DNA from: Lachnospiraceae bacterium UBA1729
GTDB taxonomy: Bacteria > Bacillota > Clostridia > Lachnospirales > Lachnospiraceae
Direction of reading: 5' to 3'
Assembly (NCBI GenBank): GCA_002315945.1
Contig: DCIJ01000108.1
Coordinates: forward strand, 1-26,166
DNA: 26,166 nucleotides
The notes beneath the pieces were generated by a model that made no database searches, was not told the DNA's origin, and saw nothing but the letters and a program-made list of their open reading frames with translations. This document shows positions 8,223 to 14,798 of the stretch, piece by piece; position 1 is the stretch's first letter, and the number at the start of each line of letters is the position of its first letter. Position numbers and translations under genes: made by a program.

Positions 8223-8240
8223 GGTAAGCAGCCGCTTACC
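8223..8240. promoter_or_regulatory. TetR-type operator, downstream copy
   Basis: GGTAAGC-AGCC-GCTTACC is a perfect 7-base inverted repeat with a 4-base centre. It lies just after the predicted transcription start (near 8245) and before the ribosome-binding site. It shares the GTAAGC-N4-GCTTAC core with the copy at 8257-8274; centres are 34 bases apart. Confidence 0.85.
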
Positions 8241-8251
8241 TTATGACCTGC

Positions 8252-8280
8252 ATTATAGTAAGCGTTCGCTTACTTGTCAA
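8252..8280 (-). promoter_or_regulatory. consensus sigma-A promoter of the membrane protein-tetR operon
   Basis: On the minus strand TTGACA (8275-8280) and TATAAT (8252-8257) are separated by exactly 17 bases, a full consensus match. The spacer is almost entirely the operator 8257-8274, so repressor binding would exclude RNA polymerase. The predicted start is near 8245, about 67 bases before the start codon. Confidence 0.9.
8257..8274. promoter_or_regulatory. TetR-type operator inside the promoter spacer
   Basis: AGTAAGCG-TT-CGCTTACT is a perfect 8-base inverted repeat that fills the region between -35 and -10. Core half sites GTAAGC/GCTTAC are identical to the copy at 8223-8240. The obvious binding protein is the TetR regulator encoded by the second gene of the operon. 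Confidence 0.87.
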
Positions 8281-8299
8281 CACTTTTTTGTTTTTTAAT

Positions 8300-8342
8300 A
8301 AAAAAATCTGCAGGAATTGTGTATACACATAATTCCTGCAGA
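8300..8342 (-). terminator. rho-independent terminator of the DNA-repair pair
   Basis: A perfect 12-base stem (8307-8318 with 8331-8342) with a 12-base loop that itself contains GTGTATACAC, followed on the minus strand by a T-rich run (8300-8306). It lies 25 bases after the DUF4130 protein stop. Confidence 0.9.
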
Positions 8343-8367
8343 ACCTGATATTTTTTGACCTGTCACA

Positions 8368-9132
8368 TTATTTACTTTGTAGAAATTCAACTGCGTGCTT
8401 TCGCATCCATTCTGGAAAATGATTGCGCTGACATACAGGATTAACCCTTTGCTTAATAGCAATTGTATTAAAATACTCCTCCCACATAGCCACGAATCCG
8501 TCCCTAAACTGCTCTGTCATCTTTAGCTGTGTAGCTTCATCTTCAGTCAGATTTCGGATATAAAACTCTTCATTTGGCAAATGAACGGCTGCCAGATTTC
8601 GATTATCATCCATGATAATCCAATATTCAGATATCATTCTGTCCGCAAAATGATTTGCTACTGATATTAAACAATTATTCTTTGGTTCAATATGGGAGAC
8701 GTATATTCCATTATTAATAGAGGTGAATCTGGAAAACTCAACAAACAGATGAGCTTCATTCCCCACATTACGCCTCAATTCCATCATTCTCATGACCACT
8801 GGATTTTGAAGCATCTGGCATATGCAGGCTCCATAGCGAAATCCCAATACCAGAAATCTGTATATGGTATCCAGAGCATCCTCTTCATGAGAAAGAGAGG
8901 CATAAAAGGTCCACATATATGCACCCTTTGATATTTTTTGATTAATACTTCTGACAACACTCTCTGTCTTTTCCGAGTCAGCCTCCACATGAACATAGTC
9001 AGTGAAAAGCTCCAGCTGGTGGATAGGTTCCCTAACCAGTTTCACATTGTCATGGCCCAGCCTACTGCTCCAGGCCTCATATATACATGTCATCATCGCA
9101 GAGAAATCGTCTGCACAGGAAAATACTGTCAT
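8368..9132 (-). CDS. TIGR03915/DUF4130 family putative DNA repair protein
   Basis: A 254-residue soluble protein. I recognise it as the TIGR03915 (DUF4130) family from its opening (VFSCADDFSAMMTCIYEAWS), the block FLVLGFRYGACICQML near residue 92 with LFVEFSRF near 128, and the ending HFPEWMRKHAVEFL. The family is known for always sitting next to a TIGR03916 radical-SAM protein and is related to the N-terminal part of some uracil-DNA-glycosylase fusions; the reaction is not established. Here its ATG overlaps the stop of the radical-SAM gene (ATGA), so the two are translationally coupled and likely work as a complex. Confidence 0.9.
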   Translation of the reverse strand: MTVFSCADDFSAMMTCIYEAWSSRLGHDNVKLVREPIHQLELFTDYVHVEADSEKTESVVRSINQKISKGAYMWTFYASLSHEEDALDTIYRFLVLGFRYGACICQMLQNPVVMRMMELRRNVGNEAHLFVEFSRFTSINNGIYVSHIEPKNNCLISVANHFADRMISEYWIIMDDNRNLAAVHLPNEEFYIRNLTEDEATQLKMTEQFRDGFVAMWEEYFNTIAIKQRVNPVCQRNHFPEWMRKHAVEFLQSK

Positions 9133-10649
9133 ACACTTAATCCAAAATCATCAAACAGATTCATCTGCCTGTAGTTCTCATTACTGTGGGAAATCTTCCA
9201 GTTGTCCTTGTATTCAAAGGAAGTAATCTGTTTAAAAATATACTTCTGTTCAATGGGGGTTTTGTACATCTGCTTGCCACCACATGTAATGAAGAAGTGA
9301 GCCCTTTTAAGCACTACCCCCATTTTTTTCAGAGATTCAAAGCTCAGATGTCCATATCTCCTGGAATTCACAATCCTCATGGCCGACTTTGGTCCAATAC
9401 CAGGAATTCTCAGTAGTATCTCATAGGAAGCTTTTTCAACCTCAACAGGAAACTGCTCCAGATGACGAATTGCCCACTCACACTTGGGATCAATCTCTGT
9501 ATGAAAATTGGGCATCTCTTCAGAGAGCAGTTCGTTGGCTCTAAACCCGTAATATCGCATTAAAAAATCTGCCTGGTACAGTCTGTGCTCTCTTAAGAGT
9601 GGCAGCGGTGTATCCAATGATGGCAGCCCGGAGTCCTCATTGATTGGAATGTATGCCGAATAGAATACTCTCTTCAGGTCATAGGTCTGATATAACTGCT
9701 GGGTAGTCTGAATCAGATTGAAATCATTTTCATCACTGGCTCCAATAATCATCTGGGTACTCTGCCCAGCCGGTGCAAATGCCCGATTTAGCTTATCAGC
9801 TTTGGATAAAACAGCTTCCTTACCCGGAAGGATCAGTCTTGGAGAAACGGTTGGAAGTTTGATTCCTTCACCTATTGAATTGCTTTCTATAAACAGTCCC
9901 TCTTCACCAGCATAATAATCAGGCTTCTTTTCCAGTCTGCTTTGATTGAAGATGCTATTCTCCAGCAGCCTGTTTCCCTTAGCTCTTTCCATCCTGGAAG
10001 ATTTACCGATCGCCAACCTGTGTTCGGATATAGTGCTTTGAATCTTACTCATTGGATTTAAAATCGTCTCAAAGGACTTGTTGGGAGCAAGCTTTTTCAG
10101 GCTCTCAACAGTAGGCAGCTCCATATTTACACTCATTCTGTCCGCAAGATATCCTGCCACTGCCAGCAGATCATCTCCCGCCCCTGGAATGGTTTTTACA
10201 TGAATATACCCATTAAACCTATACTTGGTGCGAAGCATTAATAATACCTCGCACATTCTTTCCATTGTATATGTAGGAGATTTCAATACTCCTGAGCTTA
10301 AAAACAGTCCTTCGATATAGTTTCTTTTATAGAATTCAACAACCAGCTGACACAGTTCATCTGGTTCAAAAGTGGCTCTGGGAATGTCATTAGACTTTCT
10401 ATTGATACAATACTTACAATCATATTCACAATGATTGGTCATAAGTATTTTAAGCAAAGATATGCATCTTCCATCTGCTCCAAAGCTGTGGCATATTCCA
10501 CAACCCTTAGCATTACCCAGCATTCCTTCCTGTCCCTTCCTGTCTACCCCACTGGAAGTACACGCAACATCATACTTTGCAGAATCTGCCAGTATATGCA
10601 ATTTATCCATTGTTGATTCGCTTATTGCGGAAGTAATTATCTCATTCAT
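9129..10649 (-). CDS. TIGR03916 radical-SAM DNA modification/repair protein with helix-hairpin-helix
   Basis: Up to 506 residues. The radical-SAM iron-sulfur motif is CEYDCKYC, cysteines 74, 78 and 81; an upstream cysteine-rich stretch (KGCGICHSFGADGRC) at 49-62 is also conserved in this family. A helix-hairpin-helix DNA-binding motif (IPGIGPKSA) lies at 415-423. The C-terminus ends QMNLFDDF, resembling a sliding-clamp binding motif (Q495-F499). Partner of TIGR03915. Start choice is uncertain: the promoter -10 at 10657-10662 puts transcription at about 10650, so the ATG at 10649 would be leaderless, whereas the ATG at 10610 (MDKLHILADSAKYDV) matches the usual family N-terminus but has no clear ribosome-binding site. 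Confidence 0.9.
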   Translation of the reverse strand: MNEIITSAISESTMDKLHILADSAKYDVACTSSGVDRKGQEGMLGNAKGCGICHSFGADGRCISLLKILMTNHCEYDCKYCINRKSNDIPRATFEPDELCQLVVEFYKRNYIEGLFLSSGVLKSPTYTMERMCEVLLMLRTKYRFNGYIHVKTIPGAGDDLLAVAGYLADRMSVNMELPTVESLKKLAPNKSFETILNPMSKIQSTISEHRLAIGKSSRMERAKGNRLLENSIFNQSRLEKKPDYYAGEEGLFIESNSIGEGIKLPTVSPRLILPGKEAVLSKADKLNRAFAPAGQSTQMIIGASDENDFNLIQTTQQLYQTYDLKRVFYSAYIPINEDSGLPSLDTPLPLLREHRLYQADFLMRYYGFRANELLSEEMPNFHTEIDPKCEWAIRHLEQFPVEVEKASYEILLRIPGIGPKSAMRIVNSRRYGHLSFESLKKMGVVLKRAHFFITCGGKQMYKTPIEQKYIFKQITSFEYKDNWKISHSNENYRQMNLFDDFGLSV

Positions 10650-10656
10650 AGTGAAA

Positions 10657-10688
10657 ATTATACCAGAACTTCCGTTCGATTGTAAATG
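10657..10688 (-). promoter_or_regulatory. promoter of the radical-SAM repair operon
   Basis: The minus strand has an extended -10 TG-G-TATAAT (TATAAT at 10657-10662) with TTTACA about 18 bases upstream (10681-10686). The spacer contains the GAAC-N4-GTTC palindrome at 10665-10678. Transcription should begin around 10650. Confidence 0.7.
10665..10678. promoter_or_regulatory. LexA/SOS-like box in the repair-operon promoter
   Basis: Read on the minus strand the site is CGAAC-GGAA-GTTC-T, a GAAC-N4-GTTC palindrome close to the Firmicute LexA (DinR) box CGAAC-N4-GTTCG. It occupies the -35/-10 spacer of a DNA-repair operon, a repressing position. A second GTTCGAT copy 18 bases away (10692-10698) has no full partner half site. 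Confidence 0.55.
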
Positions 10689-10701
10689 TTTGTTCGATAT
10701 T
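10689..10701 (-). promoter_or_regulatory. possible PurR box next to the xpt promoter
   Basis: The minus strand reads AATATCGAACAAA, which fits the B. subtilis PurBox pattern AWWWCCGAACWWT at 11 of 13 positions and touches the xpt -35. xpt is a PurR target in B. subtilis. A second, inverted PurBox at the usual distance is not clear, so this is tentative. Confidence 0.3.
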
Positions 10702-10728
10702 GAAAATACGCATAGCTTTTGCTACACT
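10700..10728 (+). promoter_or_regulatory. promoter of xpt
   Basis: TTGAAA (10700-10705) and TACACT (10723-10728) are 17 bases apart, with the extended TG-C ahead of the -10. The start is predicted near 10735, giving a leader of about 43 bases. That leader is too short for a purine riboswitch. Confidence 0.6.
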
Positions 10729-10777
10729 TACCAAAGGAAATTGCTTTTGTTTTATTCTTATTATAAGGAGCGGGGTT

Positions 10778-11359
10778 ATGAATTTTTTAGAGGAACGAAT
10801 TCTTAAGGACGGTATCGTCAAGGAAGGAAATGTTCTTAAGGTAGACAGTTTTTTAAATCATCAGATGGATATTTCTTTATTTAATGAAATGGGAAAAGAG
10901 TGGAAAAAACGCTTTGAGGGCAAGCCAATTAACAAGATACTTACCATCGAAGCTTCCGGAATAGGCATTGCCTGTGTAGCTGCACAGCATTTCAATGTAC
11001 CGGTTGTATTCGCCAAGAAATCCAAGAGTATTAATATTGAAGGCGACATGTATGTAGCAGAGGTGGAGTCCTTCACTCATAAAAACGTTAATCAGGTCAT
11101 TGTTTCAAAGAAATTTCTTTCTCCCGATGATCACATATTAATAATCGATGACTTTCTTGCAAACGGATGCGCCCTTCAGGGTCTTATTTCGATCATTCAT
11201 GATGCCAACGCCACTGTTGAGGGCATTGGAATTGCAATTGAAAAAGGCTTTCAGGTTGGCGGACGCGCAATCAGAAATCTTGGTTATCAGTTAGAATCTC
11301 TGGCAATTGTTGAATCAATGGATGCATCAACAGGGCATGTAGAATTTCGCCAGCAGTAA
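10778..11359 (+). CDS. xpt: xanthine phosphoribosyltransferase
   Basis: A 193-residue enzyme that converts xanthine and PRPP to XMP in purine salvage. The N-terminus MNFLEERILKDGIVKEGNVL and the PRPP-binding motif ILIIDDFLANG (about residues 124-134) are characteristic, and the length equals that of B. subtilis Xpt. The frame is open further upstream, but the ATG at 10778 is chosen because AAGGAG lies 7 bases before it and matches the family start. It is the only plus-strand gene in the window, divergent from the radical-SAM operon and convergent with the HAD gene. Unlike in B. subtilis, no xanthine permease gene follows. Confidence 0.96.
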   Translation: MNFLEERILKDGIVKEGNVLKVDSFLNHQMDISLFNEMGKEWKKRFEGKPINKILTIEASGIGIACVAAQHFNVPVVFAKKSKSINIEGDMYVAEVESFTHKNVNQVIVSKKFLSPDDHILIIDDFLANGCALQGLISIIHDANATVEGIGIAIEKGFQVGGRAIRNLGYQLESLAIVESMDASTGHVEFRQQ

Positions 11360-11364
11360 ATATA

Positions 11365-11397
11365 AAGGGTCTCCTGCATTATTTGCAGAAGACCCTT
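11365..11397. terminator. bidirectional terminator between xpt and the HAD gene
   Basis: A 14-base stem (11365-11378 with 11384-11397) with one interruption and a 5-base loop sits in the 41-base gap between two convergent genes. T-rich tracts lie on both sides, stronger on the plus strand, so it probably serves both. Confidence 0.85.
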
Positions 11398-11400
11398 ATT

Positions 11401-12051
11401 TTATTGAATATACTCTAACAGTTCCATAGGTGTTTCAACAATATACCTGGCACCAGCCTCTTTTAGTTCTTCAAAATCACCGTATCCATATAATACACCA
11501 ATTGTATCGATGCCAAACTTAGCGGCACCCAATACATCATATTCTCTGTCACCCACCATAATTACTTCTGAAGTATCTTCTATGCCACATTGTCTGAGTG
11601 CATATTCTATTACCTCATCCTTATGGGTTCGTTTCTCATCAATGGTGGCCCCTGCAACAAATTCAAAGTATTTAAGCAGATCAAAATGCTCAAGTATCTT
11701 AACCGAAAAAACATCCGGCTTTGATGTGGCCACTATCAGCCTCTTTCCACGAGCCTGCAGATCGCCAAGCATCTGTGCCACACCATCATATACAGCATTT
11801 TCAAACAGACCGGTTACACTAAAATACTCTCTGTAATAGTCTACTGCCTCTCTGGCCTGCTGATCCGAGAAGTCAAAATACTTCTTAAAGGAATCAATTA
11901 AAGGTGGTCCAATAAAAGGATATAACTGGCTCCTGTCATCAACCTCAATATTATATTTTTTCAATGCATGCATTACCGAATTAGTGATACCGATTCCTGG
12001 ATCAGTCAGTGTCCCATCCAAATCAAAAAATACATACTTATACATTCCCAT
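11401..12051 (-). CDS. HAD superfamily hydrolase, phosphoglycolate phosphatase-like
   Basis: A 216-residue haloacid-dehalogenase phosphatase, cytoplasmic. Motif I is FFDLDGTLTD with the nucleophile Asp10 and Asp12; motif II is VATSKPD near residue 108; motif III lysine follows in the KRTHK region; motif IV is MVGDREYD near 166. The helical cap between motifs I and II (residues about 18-85) puts it in the subfamily IA group with Gph and related enzymes. The substrate is not determined; phosphoglycolate, pyrophosphate or a nucleotide are possible. An ATG at 12045 is an alternative start: GGAGG lies 4 bases from 12051 and 10 from 12045. It probably has its own weak promoter. Confidence 0.92.
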   Translation of the reverse strand: MGMYKYVFFDLDGTLTDPGIGITNSVMHALKKYNIEVDDRSQLYPFIGPPLIDSFKKYFDFSDQQAREAVDYYREYFSVTGLFENAVYDGVAQMLGDLQARGKRLIVATSKPDVFSVKILEHFDLLKYFEFVAGATIDEKRTHKDEVIEYALRQCGIEDTSEVIMVGDREYDVLGAAKFGIDTIGVLYGYGDFEELKEAGARYIVETPMELLEYIQ

Positions 12052-12079
12052 GTATCCTCCCTCAATTTCTTTAAAGTAT

Positions 12080-12108
12080 ATCTTATCTGTATCCCTTCAT
12101 TTTTTCAA
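12080..12108 (-). promoter_or_regulatory. weak candidate promoter of the HAD gene
   Basis: Minus-strand TTGAAA (12103-12108) and TAAGAT (12080-12085) are 17 bases apart. The -10 matches only four of six consensus bases. No terminator separates it from the upstream ABC gene, so read-through is also possible. Confidence 0.3.
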
Positions 12109-12115
12109 TTCAGAT

Positions 12116-12835
12116 TTATCCTCTGGTAATTCTAAGGGGTAGCTCCAGATGGTTTTTCTCCAGAAGTGCTTTGTCGGTCAGTATTTCCTGAGCATTCCCA
12201 TCCGCAACTATCTTTCCCTCTGATAACAGAATAACCCTGCTACAGGTATCCATTATCATATCAAGATCATGGGAAGAGATTATTTTAGTTCGATCTATTT
12301 CATTAATTCTGTCTATTACTATCTTTCTATTGTATGGATCCAGTGCCGAAGTAGGCTCATCCATCAGAAGTATTCTTGGTCTCATGGCCAGTACACAGGC
12401 TATGGCTGCCATTCTTTTTTCTCCACCAGACAGTTTATGGTTGTGTCTGTATTTCAGATTTTCAATCCCCATCTGAATCAATGCCTGATCAGCTATTTTT
12501 TCTGCCTCTTCATGACTATGACCATAGTTTAAAGGGCCAAACATCATATCCTCTATTACAGTTGGCATAAACATCTGGTTATCTGAATTTTGAAGTACAT
12601 ATCCCAGTTTTCTTCTAATCTTTCGAATATTGTCTCTGACAACCTCAATATTCTCCACGTGAATACTGCCTGCAAAAGGGACCAGCCCCAGCATGGCCTT
12701 CATAATTGTAGATTTACCTGCCCCATTTGCTCCAATCAGACCCACAGCTTCTTTTTCCATAATAGAAAAAGAAATATTGCTGACTGCCTCATTTTCATTA
12801 TCATATTTTACTGTTACTGAATCAACTCGTATCAT
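12116..12835 (-). CDS. cbiO: CbiO/EcfA-type ABC ATPase of a cobalt/nickel importer
   Basis: A 239-residue ATPase that powers metal uptake together with the CbiQ and CbiM membrane proteins. Walker A GANGAGKST covers residues 35-43, the Q loop is near 82, the signature LSGGEKR is at 135-141 and Walker B ILLMDE at 155-160, followed by the switch histidine in SSHD at 189. The frame extends further upstream into cbiQ, but the ATG at 12835 is used because GAGG lies 5 bases before it, overlapping the cbiQ stop, and the usual N-terminus (MIRVDSVTVKY) begins there. Only one ATPase gene is present, so the transporter would use a homodimer. Confidence 0.92.
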   Translation of the reverse strand: MIRVDSVTVKYDNENEAVSNISFSIMEKEAVGLIGANGAGKSTIMKAMLGLVPFAGSIHVENIEVVRDNIRKIRRKLGYVLQNSDNQMFMPTVIEDMMFGPLNYGHSHEEAEKIADQALIQMGIENLKYRHNHKLSGGEKRMAAIACVLAMRPRILLMDEPTSALDPYNRKIVIDRINEIDRTKIISSHDLDMIMDTCSRVILLSEGKIVADGNAQEILTDKALLEKNHLELPLRITRG

Positions 12836-12842
12836 ATTATCC

Positions 12843-13643
12843 TCAAACAAATAAGCCACCAATAACTCTGGCAATATTAATATATCTGGCCATCACAAAT
12901 GTGGCTATCAAAATAAGCATGTACAAAATGTCGCTTCGCTCAAGCCTTCTGCATCCGGCATATCTGAAGTCCCCTTCAAATCCTCTCAATTCCATACTGT
13001 TATACAGTTCTTCTGCCCTGTCCATACTTCTAATCAGCAGCTGTCCCAAGAATGATCCCCAGGCCGATATATGGATTCCCTTGTGTTCCGGTGCCCTTAA
13101 CCTGTAGGCAATTAGCATATTTGAAAGCTCATCAATCAGTACAAATACATATCTGTAGGTCATTAAAAAAAGCGCAACTATCAAATTGGGGACTCCCAGC
13201 CTTCTAAGCCCTGCACAGCATGAATCCATAGCGGTTGTTGCCACAAATGCATAGGATGACAAAAGGCACAGTACTCCTTTTGCAACCATAGTAAGCATGG
13301 ACATAGTTCCGCCGCTAACGCTAATCATACCAATGTTAAACAAACTCTCCTTATCAAAAAATGGATTAAATATTCCCACAAGACAGATTAGCGGAAGTAC
13401 ATAACGTAATTTGTACAGACCGTTTTTCATGGACAACCCAGAAGAAGAAAATACAAATATCGGATATAAAAACATCGCCATTAGTCCGCTGAGACTGTAC
13501 TTATCAAAAGACATGGTAATTAGAATATATATTATAGTAGTAATAAGTTTTGCCACTGGATGAATTCGATGAATAAAGGAATCTTTCCCTGAAATATCAT
13601 CTAGCAGGCGTAATTCATTTATTGCACTGTCAAAGTCAGGCAT
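12843..13643 (-). CDS. cbiQ: CbiQ/EcfT-type transmembrane component
   Basis: A membrane protein of about 266 residues with five to six hydrophobic segments, the scaffold of a group I ECF transporter. The conserved cytoplasmic coupling motifs are visible: AYRLRAPEH near residue 182 and SMELRGFEGDFRY near 218, equivalent to the two A-R-G type helices that contact CbiO. The frame can begin at a GTG at 13658, but AAAGGA within that extension lies 6 bases before the ATG at 13643, so 13643 is preferred. It is followed by cbiO after 7 bases. A terminator-like hairpin stands between cbiM and this gene. Confidence 0.9.
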   Translation of the reverse strand: MPDFDSAINELRLLDDISGKDSFIHRIHPVAKLITTIIYILITMSFDKYSLSGLMAMFLYPIFVFSSSGLSMKNGLYKLRYVLPLICLVGIFNPFFDKESLFNIGMISVSGGTMSMLTMVAKGVLCLLSSYAFVATTAMDSCCAGLRRLGVPNLIVALFLMTYRYVFVLIDELSNMLIAYRLRAPEHKGIHISAWGSFLGQLLIRSMDRAEELYNSMELRGFEGDFRYAGCRRLERSDILYMLILIATFVMARYINIARVIGGLFV

Positions 13644-13724
13644 ATTTTTTCCTTTCACGCTTCGCCAGCATTCTTATTGTATATAATCTAGTAGGCTTTG
13701 CACTTTTTGATTTTTTACAAACTC

Positions 13725-13756
13725 AAAAATGGAACCATATAAAATATGATTCCATT
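13725..13756 (-). terminator. terminator-like hairpin between cbiM and cbiQ
   Basis: A 13-base stem (13728-13740 with 13744-13756) with a 3-base loop, followed on the minus strand by a short T run (13725-13729). The single interruption is G-U on the minus strand. It starts 8 bases after the cbiM stop. It would end the fatty-acid/cbiM transcript or lower cbiQO expression. Confidence 0.75.
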
Positions 13757-13763
13757 GTAACAT

Positions 13764-14798
13764 CTATTTCTTTATTCTTCTTCTACAAATTATCCATAAG
13801 AGTACTGCCGCTATGGCCACTATCCCAGAACCAATTATTCCAGAAATTGCTGTTCCCGCCTGGGATTCACTTTGCTTAAATCCATAGTCTGGCAGAAATG
13901 CTGTTCTCTCCTGAATAACTCCTGCCATCTGAGTCAGCTCACCAGTCACCCCAAAGTTGTCCTCATCCAGAGACATATTTGAAGCATAACCATTTTCTGC
14001 ATTTCCAAACAGCGACCATTCAAGTCCATCCGGATTACTGCTTGCAAGCAACGACAGACCACCACCTGTAAATAATACCAGTATTGCAAGTATTGCAATT
14101 ACCTGAGCAAAAGTTCTCTTCTGATCCTTTGAATCATTTTCCGGAATATCCTTAATGAGCTCTTTTCTGGATTCATATACAAATACCAGTACAGACGCTG
14201 TAATAACACCCTCCAACAGTCCGATTGCCAGATGAATGGGCTGCATCAGCATAACAAAGGCACCAAATGGCAATTCTGTTATTCCAGAGAGGCTTGTCTC
14301 CAATACTACAGAAAATGCTCCAAACTGAAGTGATACAACACTGGACAGTATTGATGCAATAATAATTCGAGTCCTTGTATTTTTAGGGTTCCCTTTCGCG
14401 GAAGCAATGATTGGTCTCCATATGAGGAAATATGCCGCCACACAGGAATAAAATCCCATATTCCACATATTGGCTCCCAATGCCATTATTCCACCATCTG
14501 CAAAGAACAGACACTGTATGGCAAGAATAGCCGCCAGAGACAAAAATCCTGCATAGGGTCCCAGTAGCGCTGCCAATAGAACTCCTCCGCAGATATGACC
14601 ACTGGATCCAGTTCCAGGAATTGTATAATTTACCATCTGTCCTGCAAAAACAAGTGCTGCTGAGACAGCCATGGTTGGAAGCTTAGGTGCATCAGCCGAA
14701 ACAGATAATTTTTTAATACTTGTTCCTGCGCACGCGCTGCTTAAGGCATACATTCCAACAGCAACCGCAGGTGACACTAAGGCATCTGACATATGCAT
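13764..14798 (-). CDS. cbiM: CbiM/NikM-type substrate-binding membrane protein with CbiN-like C-terminus
   Basis: A 344-residue integral membrane protein that binds cobalt or nickel for the ECF importer. It starts MHMSDALVSPAV; the Met1-His2 start is part of the metal site in this family and fixes the start codon at 14798, which has GGAGG 10 bases upstream. GSSGHICGGVLLAALLGP near residue 65 is the second signature. The C-terminal third (after residue ~235) has a helix, an extracellular loop with NPDGLEWSL and IQERTAFLPDYGFK, and a last helix, which corresponds to a fused CbiN/NikN component. The gene overlaps the 3' end of the FabK/NMO-like gene by 22 bases. Cobalt and nickel cannot be distinguished. 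Confidence 0.92.
   Translation of the reverse strand: MHMSDALVSPAVAVGMYALSSACAGTSIKKLSVSADAPKLPTMAVSAALVFAGQMVNYTIPGTGSSGHICGGVLLAALLGPYAGFLSLAAILAIQCLFFADGGIMALGANMWNMGFYSCVAAYFLIWRPIIASAKGNPKNTRTRIIIASILSSVVSLQFGAFSVVLETSLSGITELPFGAFVMLMQPIHLAIGLLEGVITASVLVFVYESRKELIKDIPENDSKDQKRTFAQVIAILAILVLFTGGGLSLLASSNPDGLEWSLFGNAENGYASNMSLDEDNFGVTGELTQMAGVIQERTAFLPDYGFKQSESQAGTAISGIIGSGIVAIAAVLLWIICRRRIKK

Noticed and set aside
13659..13724. Separate promoter for cbiQO between the hairpin and cbiQ
   Set aside because: Only weak -10-like TATATA/TACAAT sequences without a proper -35 are present, so a promoter cannot be supported from sequence alone.
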